Shown in pieces: positions 9,295 to 16,723 of a stretch of 64,000 nucleotides of DNA (its first letter is position 1; every line of letters begins with the position of its first letter). The DNA is from Paramoeba atlantica. Lineage: Eukaryota; Discosea. A model generated the notes under the pieces. It did no database searches and was not told the origin of the DNA. It was given only the letters and a program-made list of their open reading frames with translations. The stretch covers positions 868,001 through 932,000 of the forward strand of contig CDRNVI010000044.1 in assembly GCA_977017575.1 (NCBI GenBank), given 5' to 3'. The translations under genes and the position numbers were made by a program.

Positions 9295-11928
9295 CTAGAG
9301 TTCTTCATCCGTTGGTTTTGTCTCCTCCTTCTCTTCTGCGCTTTCGCCCTTCTTGTTCTTTCCGAATTTACGTCGGCGAGGTCGACGGCCTTCAGAATCG
9401 CGCCAAACATAATCATCATCTTTCTTGTCCTCCTCGTCGTCCCAAGAATATTTCGAAATATCTTCTTTTAGCAACGGGGCGTCGACCCTCACAGACATGC
9501 CTTCTGTGATCATGTGCAAGACGCGTCTCGCGTAACCATCGGTGTCGTCGATTTCAAAACCACTCTGCAACGCTGCGGTTTCATACAACGCTATGGCGGC
9601 ATCAGCGGCGAGCTCGCGTTCGCTTTCCTCAGTTGCATTCACCATGTGTCGGATTTTTTCCATCAGTGGATGAAAGATGTTCAAACCCACAAGTTGCTTT
9701 GCGTCAGTTGCGTTGTTACCCTTGTCACTAAGAGGCTGGTTCTTCATAATCCGGGCCATATTAGCCGAAATACCATGGGAAGGCGAAGTTACAAGGACCG
9801 GTTCACGAACGTTGCTGCGGGTCGATAGCATTACTTTTAGAACTCGATCGCCCAGTAGGTCTTTGTACCACTTGGTAAAAGGTTCAAAATATTCCTTACG
9901 CTTTTTTTCAATTTTCTTTTCTTCGCGAGAGAGATCCTCGAACCGAATGCCTTCTTTTGTAAGATCCACCAGCTTCTTGTCATCGTAATCATGGAGGTTC
10001 TGAACGACGTATTCATCGATAGCATCCGTCATATACACAATTTCAAGATCTCGACTGAGGGCGTCACGTACGACTGGAAGCTGCATCAACTTCTTTTCAC
10101 TCTCTCCCAAAGCGCAAAAAATGAATCGTTGATCTTTTTGCATTCTCCCCAAATAGTCTTCAAGAGGAATCATAGTTCCGTTCGACTTGCTCGTTTTGTA
10201 GCGTAGTAATTTCCCAAGGCGAGTGCGATGTGCGCTATCGTCGATAATCCCTAGGCGAATATTTCGTCCGAAGTTTTCCCAAAATTTGGGATAGAGAGGC
10301 TTGAACTTTTTAGTCGCGTTGGTTGTGTTCCCAAGAAATTCCGCAGCCCCTTCTTCTCCGTGCTCTTCAATTAGAGCTGCGCGCCGTGTTTCCTCTTCTG
10401 CATCTTTTTCTTCTTGCTCTTCGAGTCGCTCCTTGTCTCGTTGAGCAATCTCGTTGAACATATTCAGCGTTTTTCGCATTAGTTTCTTTTTTATAACTTT
10501 TAAAATACGGTTCTCCTGGAGTTGTTCACGGGAAACATTCAGTGGTAAGTCATCACTGTCCACAACGCCGCGAACAAAACTCAAATAGCGGGGCAAAAGA
10601 TCCTTGAATTCATCTGTGATAAAAACTCGACGCACGTAGAGGCGAATATTCGTGGCGGTTTGGTTGTCCATTTGCAAGTTCGGTGCTTTCTCCGGCACGT
10701 AAAGTACGGACTTGAAGTCTACTTCTCCCTCTACTTGAAAATGAGTGTGATACATAGGATCCTCGAAATCACGAGCAATCGACTTGTAAAATTTAGCGTA
10801 ATCCTTCAGAGAAATTGTACTTGGCTTACGCGTCCACAACGGATCATGCTGATTAATACGCTGCCATGCAAGTTCTCCGGTAGGATTCTCGTCACCTTCT
10901 TCGTCGGCGAGCTCGCTTACCACGTGCTTCTTCTTTTTCTTGGTCTTAGTGATGTTTCCTGCAGCTGCATCAGTCGCTTCGGCACCTGTTGCGTTAACCG
11001 CTTCATCTTCGTCCTCTTCATCTTCGTCCTCTTCATCGTCATCATCTATATTGATCTTTAAACCCTTTTGTTGCTTCTTTCGACGTTTTTCCAACTCCTT
11101 CTTCCGTTTTCGTACAATGCCTTGATCGGTACTGTTGCTGCGAAGATAGATTGGGAAATGAATAAATTCACTGTATCGATGAATCATATCCCGAATATTA
11201 TCTTCGTCCAGGAATTCTTCCTGGGCATCCTTCTTAATCTCAAGTGTGAGCTCTGTGCCTCGGCCCAAAGTGTTCCCGCGGGGATCTGGATAAATAAAAA
11301 ACTGCTGATTCCCTGAAGCTCCACCACTGCTCTCCCATACCCACTGGGTGTCACTGTTGTCGTGCTTCGATGCAACGCGAACTCGTTCAGAGACGAGAAA
11401 GACTGAATAAAAACCAACACCAAACTGGCCAATTAAGTTCGCGTCCGTGGTTGATCCGTCAGTCAATTTCTCAAGAAAATTCTTAGTTCCAGAGGCGCCA
11501 AGTGTTCCCAAATTATTCGCAAGATCATCCTTCGTCATGCCGACTCCACCATCTCGAACAGTTAGGATGCCTGTGGTCTTGTTTGGAATGATGCGAATAT
11601 CCATCTTTGGCTCCCTCCCTTGATCATTTTTCGGGGTCTGGGTAGCCGTCAGATATAAAAAGTGAATTTTATCCAAGGCGTCGGATGCGTTCGAAATGAT
11701 TTCACGCAAAAAAATTGATCGATTCGTGTACAAAGAGTTAATCAAGATATCGAGCATCTTTCCGACCTCTGTTTGAAACGCATAAGCACCACCTTTGTCG
11801 GCACTCGGCGCATCATCTCCGTGGACACCGGGAGCAAATATTCTCTCTTTTACCACATTAGTGTGCACGCCTATCGAAAGGAAGAGGAGCACAACAGCTA
11901 CACTGCTGAGCTTGACGCGCGGAATCAT
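9295..11928 (-). CDS. HSP90B1: GRP94/endoplasmin, ER Hsp90 chaperone
   Basis: About 877 residues with the full Hsp90 plan. First comes a signal peptide (MIPRVKLSSVAVVLLFLSIG). Then the N-terminal ATPase, with IISNASDALDKIHFLYL, DGGVGMT, LGTLGASGTKNFLEKL and GQFGVGFYSVFLVS. An acidic linker (DDDDEEDEDEEDEDE) leads to a middle domain with VRRVFI and SFVRGVVDSDDLPLNVSRE, then the dimerisation domain. A KKKKK-rich stretch follows the acidic run. The tail is Glu/Lys-rich and ends DEEL, a likely variant of the KDEL-type retrieval signal. Several NAT/NTT/NGT sites suit an ER glycoprotein. I start at MIPRV, where the signal peptide fits best, not at the ATG 13 codons earlier. It folds secreted and surface proteins in the ER lumen. 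Confidence 0.95.
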   Translation of the reverse strand: MIPRVKLSSVAVVLLFLSIGVHTNVVKERIFAPGVHGDDAPSADKGGAYAFQTEVGKMLDILINSLYTNRSIFLREIISNASDALDKIHFLYLTATQTPKNDQGREPKMDIRIIPNKTTGILTVRDGGVGMTKDDLANNLGTLGASGTKNFLEKLTDGSTTDANLIGQFGVGFYSVFLVSERVRVASKHDNSDTQWVWESSGGASGNQQFFIYPDPRGNTLGRGTELTLEIKKDAQEEFLDEDNIRDMIHRYSEFIHFPIYLRSNSTDQGIVRKRKKELEKRRKKQQKGLKINIDDDDEEDEDEEDEDEAVNATGAEATDAAAGNITKTKKKKKHVVSELADEEGDENPTGELAWQRINQHDPLWTRKPSTISLKDYAKFYKSIARDFEDPMYHTHFQVEGEVDFKSVLYVPEKAPNLQMDNQTATNIRLYVRRVFITDEFKDLLPRYLSFVRGVVDSDDLPLNVSREQLQENRILKVIKKKLMRKTLNMFNEIAQRDKERLEEQEEKDAEEETRRAALIEEHGEEGAAEFLGNTTNATKKFKPLYPKFWENFGRNIRLGIIDDSAHRTRLGKLLRYKTSKSNGTMIPLEDYLGRMQKDQRFIFCALGESEKKLMQLPVVRDALSRDLEIVYMTDAIDEYVVQNLHDYDDKKLVDLTKEGIRFEDLSREEKKIEKKRKEYFEPFTKWYKDLLGDRVLKVMLSTRSNVREPVLVTSPSHGISANMARIMKNQPLSDKGNNATDAKQLVGLNIFHPLMEKIRHMVNATEESERELAADAAIALYETAALQSGFEIDDTDGYARRVLHMITEGMSVRVDAPLLKEDISKYSWDDEEDKKDDDYVWRDSEGRRPRRRKFGKNKKGESAEEKEETKPTDEEL

Positions 11929-12120
11929 ACTTTCAACGGAGAATATACCAAAAAAAATTCCTAACAAACAAGAGTACGTTTGTAGATAAGTAAGAAACTC
12001 TGCCTTTCCTTTTTTCCCCTATCAACGCTAAAATTGTTTAATGTGGAACAATATTTCGAACTTTACCACTCAATCCCGAAAGGATTTATTTATGCAGAGT
12101 ATTTCTTACAGTTCAGTGTC

Positions 12121-13335
12121 TCACAGTTCAGTGTTTTTTTTCAAAAAGTTAATAGTAGGAAATAAGTGCTCTGCGTTTAGTGTTATACGTTCTACATGAC
12201 GCCCCTTCCATTTACTATACCAACTGTGCTGAGTGTGCGGATATTCTGGGCCAGCGAGACCATCTTCCATCAGCAGAAGCTGAACCATCTTGACGTCGTC
12301 ACTGCTCATATTTACTCCGTGGGAAAATAGGGTAGCAGGATGCGTCACAATAATACTGCCTTCGGGAAGACTCGAAATTGTTTCTACACTGTCCGTTGTC
12401 GGTGACCAATCCTCATACGGACGCCTAAAATGACTTCCCATTGGCACAAAAGGATGAGGGCCAAGTTCATCAACGCTACCAATATCTCCTTCTTTGCCTA
12501 AACTGATTAATTTTATATGAGATGCAGGAACAATATGAATTCCTCCTTGCAAGGCCTTCAATTCGCTAAGAAATACGGTGACCACAAGAAAAGGTGACGA
12601 CTCCGTCATTAAAAGTTGTGAATTTTCTACATCACCACTACTAGTTGTTAAAAGCTTTTGCCAAGGAACAAAAGCGGGGAAATCCGGAAGCATGCAACCA
12701 AATCGCTTCGCCTGACACAAAGGCCCTCTTAGTAGTACTTGGTCCGCGGCAAGTCTCCAGTGCTTCTTAAGATTAAATCGAGATGAAGTAAAGCGCGCTT
12801 CGGGTCGCTCTATGGCGGAACGGTCATCTAAAGCCTCTACCAGTCCTGCACATAGGCCTCGATAAAGAGGAAGAACTTCGTGTGGATTCGCCATCCAAAA
12901 ATTTGCCGTTTTTTCCGCAAGCACCTGCCGAAGACAGGCATCATGGTAAACTCGCTTCGTGGCCTCCATCGGGTCCGTTTGTTCGCGCAAATTTTTTGTA
13001 ATTTGCTGCGCCATTTCAAATAAGGATTGTGCAGCCTGCTTCGACTCTTCCTGTTGTCTGCTTCGTGAAAGGCGTTGAAATCTACGCCTCGAACGAGTGA
13101 CGCGCACTGGTCCCCATCCACGCATCATTTCGTCTTCAACATCGCGAAACAAAAGATAGTGCTGCTTAGTAGGAAATCGGTTGAATTCTGAACTCCGATT
13201 CCGGATTAAAGGTTGGAAGACTTCATTCCATTTCTTAATTATGCTACATGTGTGACACCCAGAGATCTGAGAAGTAATACTCCTGACAGAATGTCCCAAG
13301 AAACCCGGAAATACTCTGTATCCACTGAACTGCAT
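12121..13335 (-). CDS. PhyH-like (phytanoyl-CoA dioxygenase fold) protein, probably mitochondrial
   Basis: A protein of 404 residues. The first 30 residues are rich in Ser, Arg and aromatic residues with almost no acidic ones, suggesting a mitochondrial leader. The C-terminal half shows PhyH-like blocks: VVTVFLSELKALQGGIHIVP-ASH (compare 'nG.l.vvPGSH') and GSIIVTHPATLFSHGVNMSS (compare 'gd.ivfh..l.H...N.S'). The usual HxD iron ligand block seems to be represented by MLPDFPAFVPW, so the first His is absent while the late His (FSHGVN) remains. If so this is a non-catalytic member. The N-terminal 200 residues are basic and helical without a known domain. A divergent mitoribosome-associated protein is an alternative. 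Confidence 0.45.
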   Translation of the reverse strand: MQFSGYRVFPGFLGHSVRSITSQISGCHTCSIIKKWNEVFQPLIRNRSSEFNRFPTKQHYLLFRDVEDEMMRGWGPVRVTRSRRRFQRLSRSRQQEESKQAAQSLFEMAQQITKNLREQTDPMEATKRVYHDACLRQVLAEKTANFWMANPHEVLPLYRGLCAGLVEALDDRSAIERPEARFTSSRFNLKKHWRLAADQVLLRGPLCQAKRFGCMLPDFPAFVPWQKLLTTSSGDVENSQLLMTESSPFLVVTVFLSELKALQGGIHIVPASHIKLISLGKEGDIGSVDELGPHPFVPMGSHFRRPYEDWSPTTDSVETISSLPEGSIIVTHPATLFSHGVNMSSDDVKMVQLLLMEDGLAGPEYPHTQHSWYSKWKGRHVERITLNAEHLFPTINFLKKNTEL

Positions 13336-13611
13336 GCGAGAAAAAATAACTATACAAAAAAGGTTGTTTTTAGAGTTAGGGTATTGCGAACAAGCAATAG
13401 AAATTATTTGATTCTCAAAAGCTTTATTTGAGTGAACGGAAGTTCACGGACATTTTAACCGTTAGTGCGCCATACATACGCACTCTTAAAAATACACTTT
13501 AAATAAATGAAAAACACTTTAAACTAGGGCCGATCTCAGAGTACATGATTTGCGGAAAGTCAGTGAAGGAACCCTTCATTTATGGTCAGCTAAAAGCACT
13601 GAAATTAAATA
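13336..13611. other. Spacer upstream of the PhyH-like gene
   Basis: Leader region of the PhyH-like gene up to the edge of the repeat island. A pyrimidine-rich stretch precedes its ATG (TTATTTTTTCTCGC after an AG). No gene seen. Confidence 0.4.
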
Positions 13612-13704
13612 TGCCCCCTCGTTTAAGCGCACCGGCGTTAGCACATTTATAATGCATATTAACTGCACGTTTATAATGCATACTAAGCGGCACATTCAAA
13701 TGCA

Positions 13705-15075
13705 TAAACCCCTCGACACAATAAAGCACCCCCCTCTAAAATTTGTATGGTAAGTCCGTTTGAGCTAATTCTTGTGGCATTTTGCAGATCTCAGTGAATA
13801 GACTTTGCGCACCTTGTAAAATTGTCCTGGGGTGAATAAGGTAAAATATAAGTAGACGATTACCACTTTTTCACTTTTTCTCCCTTGCGCTTTACGCAGG
13901 CTTCTAGTCGACGATCGAAGCTTAAAACAGTTTTATTTACTTGCCTTCGGGAGATTTCTTCAAATGCTTTTTTTACACACCTAATAAGCGAAGTAGTACT
14001 GGAGGGGTTCATTCCACATACTCGTTGCTGTATCATTTCCCATACATTTTCTATAGGATTGAGGTCAGGTGAGTTGGCAGGCCAATTTTAGATATACTGA
14101 ATTTCTGATACAAAAAGATAAGACTTTGTCATTTTTGCAGTGTGTGCGCCTGCTCCATCTTGTTGAAAAATAAAATTACGGGGGAAAGGAGTCTTACACA
14201 GAGTTTTAATATACTTTCGTAATTGAGCTGTCATTGGGAAGAATAGCTAGATAACGCCACCCAACTCCAATGGCACCCCACACATGGTATTTTGGGGCCC
14301 AACGCATTTTCTGCCTTGAAGCAGCCTTTTCGCCCGGGGCAACCCACATTTTCTTACGCATGTCATTAGTATCAAAGATTTTTTCATCAGAAAATACAAT
14401 TATGCGTGAATCCCCATTCCATGCTAAGGCAAACTCAACCCTTTTAGCCTTCTGACGTTCGGTCAACGCCATAGTAACATGGCGTGGGGAATAAGTATAT
14501 TTCATTGCTTTTAAGTCACGTTGAACAGTGCGTTTTGTGACATGTACCCCCTTTTTACTCAATCTCCCCGCCATGCATCTAGCGCTGCTGTGTTTCGGCA
14601 CTCCAGCAAGGTCTTTTGGTGAAATAATGGTTACTATTTTTTTTCTGCGACGTAAAATAATTTTTTTCGGTGTAAATATTTTGGTTTTATTGGTTTCTTT
14701 TGCTTTCAGATATTCGGTGTAAATATTTTGGTTTTATTGGTTTCTTTTGCTTTCAGATATTGCCTCATATTTTACAGAAATATTAAATTCTCGTGCAAGT
14801 TGCTTCTTTGGGACACCGTCTTCGAACCTCAGGCGCAATAATGTCTTACCTATAGGGGTCATCCCCCCTTTGGGGGACGGTACTTGGATTTTACCATGAA
14901 AGTTTAGAAAAAAAAATATTTCTGGAACTGATTTTTTTAAAAGTTTTAAATGAAGCTAAAAACCCCGGGAACGTGCAGATCTCAAAATTGTGGACGATAA
15001 AGTGGTGCTGCAACCCCCATGGGTCCCCGCACGCAAAAAATAAAGGGGGGTGCTTTATTCGTGTCGAGGGGTTTA
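13705..15075 (-). mobile_element. Tc1/mariner transposon copy 1, nested in the fold-back arm
   Basis: The ends are inverted repeats beginning TAAACCCCTCGACAC at 13705 and, on the other strand, at 15075; each continues with AATAAAGCACCCCCC. The flanking dinucleotide is TA, the Tc1/mariner target. It is 1371 bp, a normal length for this superfamily. It contains a broken transposase gene on the minus strand. It is inserted at a TA inside the ATGCATA unit of the surrounding array, so it is younger than that array. Confidence 0.85.
13860..14862 (-). pseudogene. Tc1/mariner (IS630-like) transposase, broken
   Basis: Reading right to left, the frame opens at 14862 with MTPIGKTLLRLRFEDGVPKK, a helix-turn-helix start. 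A 47-bp tandem duplication (14668-14714 and 14715-14761) then shifts the frame. The longest piece (14206-14601) includes FSDEKIFDTND with the first catalytic Asp and HVWGAIGVGW. It ends early at a frameshift near 14210. The continuation carries FQQDGAGAHTAKMTK (second Asp), an in-frame stop near 14092, and then SPDLNPIENVWEMI (third acidic residue, DD34-35E spacing). It ends at 13860. All catalytic residues survive in the DNA, so decay looks recent. Confidence 0.85.
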
Positions 15076-15965
15076 TAGCACATTCACATGCATAACAGCA
15101 CATTCACATGCATAATGCACATTCACATGCATATAGCACATTCACATGCATAACAGCACATTCACATGCATAATGCACATTCACATGCATATTTAATCGG
15201 CACATTCACATGCATAAATCCGGCACATTCACATGCATATAGCACATTCACATGCATAACAGCACATTCACATGCATAAAATTTTAGGCACGGATATCAA
15301 CTTTTTCGAAAAGTTGGTGCGGGGTGCTCACCTTTGCTCCCGGTGAGGCCCCGGAGTTGCGAGAGGCCTCCATACCCCACAACTACCACCTTCCCTCCCT
15401 ATTTAGCGGGGGTCGCGCGAGCGATGCATGTGAATGTGCTGTTATGCATGTGAATGTGCTGTTATGCATCTGAATGTGCTATATGCATGTGAATGTGCTA
15501 ATATGTATCTGAATGTGCTATATGCATTATAAATGCGCCGCTTAGTATGCATTATAAATGTGCGGGCGGCACCTCGTTTTCCGTGGAAAGTGCGCTTAAA
15601 CGGGGGGGTCTGAATCAGTACATAAAAAAAATTAGTCGACCCTTTGCGGCGCCAGAGTCCGCACCCCAACTCTATGTGCGCTTAAACGGGGGGGTCTGAC
15701 CAGGTGCGCATAAGGCGAGGGGGGACAGTATTAAATATTAACAGGGGGGACAGTATTAAAATACGGCGCAGTTCCTAGTCAACTTTTTTTGCTACAATTC
15801 CCCATAACTTGAGCGTGCTAAAAGCGGATACTGTAATGGTTCCCTCTGGACGATTGGTCAAAATTTTTGAGAAACAACTTCTGCTCTTAACGAGAAGAAC
15901 GTTGCGCGCAGCTTGCAACATTGCATAATGCAGCCGACTCGAATACATTAATCGATCAGATATTC

Positions 15966-16400
15966 CTAACTGATCCCTTTTTCCCAACCAGACTTCTTTG
16001 TGAAAATGATTTCCCTATTCACGACACAGAGAGGAATCTCCAGAAGCGGTGGTACTGCATTCGGAGCTTCAAGACGATGGTTTGGACACGAAGCACATGT
16101 CATACAGCCGTCCATGTGGCCTTTCTTGCACGGTAGTGGTCCAAGGCTAATCGGGTCATCCAAAGCGGGTAATTGAGACATTGAACAGCCTACGTACATC
16201 ACAACGTATATCACAAACGTCATTGCTATTAAGGAAGAAAAGCGAAGTGCCCACAATTTATCGGGAAAATAGGTTATTCCCAATGTATCGGAAAGTTGCC
16301 TGTCAGTAACAAATGCCCAAAGCAAAAATGAAAGCAAGGTGAATATGCTGAGCACCCAACCAATAAAGCCGTATACTGCTGCAGTAGGCGTATGTGCCAT
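15966..16400 (-). CDS. PIGP: PIG-P, subunit of GPI N-acetylglucosaminyltransferase
   Basis: A protein of 144 residues with two membrane segments (about 8-30 and 50-72), fitting PIG-P. Matches are TAAVYGFIGWVLSIFTLLSF, the LLWAFVTDRQLSDTLGITYF that runs on into PDKLWAL, and the late PLLEIPLCVVNREIIF, which corresponds to the family's C-terminal 'D.PI..vN...f' element. GPI-GnT transfers GlcNAc to phosphatidylinositol on the cytosolic face of the ER, the first step of GPI-anchor synthesis. A Cys-rich insert (CKKGHMDGCMTCASC) lies between the second membrane segment and the C-terminal motif, which I do not know from other PIG-P proteins. It follows the kinesin gene in the same direction. Confidence rests on motif order. 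Confidence 0.78.
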   Translation of the reverse strand: MAHTPTAAVYGFIGWVLSIFTLLSFLLWAFVTDRQLSDTLGITYFPDKLWALRFSSLIAMTFVIYVVMYVGCSMSQLPALDDPISLGPLPCKKGHMDGCMTCASCPNHRLEAPNAVPPLLEIPLCVVNREIIFTKKSGWEKGIS

Positions 16401-16501
16401 TTATAGATATAAACCGGAAGATAGATTGATGGAAATTAGTCTCATCTAAAAGGATTTTCCCAGTGTCGCGTTGATGCCAGGAATATTACAGTGCGTGAAT
16501 A

Positions 16502-16554
16502 TAAACCACCGTCCTGGTTATTATACCTAGGGACACCTATTATACCTCCTAGGT
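16502..16554. repeat. Isolated terminal fragment of miniature element family 2
   Basis: About 53 bases starting TAAACCACCGTCCTGG match the left end of the element at 36355-37273 almost base for base, including TTATTATACCTAGGGACACC and CCTCCTAGGT. No partner end is found nearby, so this is a solo end or an old deletion product. It lies in the spacer between the kinesin stop and the PIG-P start. I see nothing else in the rest of that spacer (16401-16723). Confidence 0.75.
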
Positions 16555-16723
16555 CTTTTGGTATTGCATTCGACCTCTAGTTCTTTTCGATACTCGATCA
16601 TGCCTTTCCGAAGTCAAATACGACATTGCAACCATGAAAGAGAAACAAGAGAAAAATACTTCGAATTTCGAACTTACTTGGAAAAATATCTCAAAAAACC
16701 GTGGTTTTGGATCTAAGGGGTCA

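Larger units (their letters stand above)
13610..15730. mobile_element. Fold-back element with inverted arrays of a 16-17 bp ATGCAT repeat
   Basis: Both arms are built from copies of GCACATTCACATGCAT. The left arm has three copies before and ten after an inserted Tc1/mariner copy (13640-13705 and 15077-15280). The right arm has about seven in opposite orientation (15424-15560). The outermost units on both sides carry the variant GCACATTTATAATGCAT. Further out both ends show CCCC(C)TCGTTTAAGCGCAC or its complement (about 13612-13634 and 15588-15606, again 15676-15696). A hairpin, CAACTTTTTCGAAAAGTTG, lies near the middle (15299-15317), followed by a GC-rich core. The outer right edge is uncertain because end-like motifs repeat to about 15755. 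No protein of its own is encoded. Confidence 0.6.

Noticed and set aside
13640-15560. CRISPR-like reading of the ATGCAT arrays
   Set aside because: Units are nearly contiguous, without unique spacers, and are mirrored in two inverted arms.
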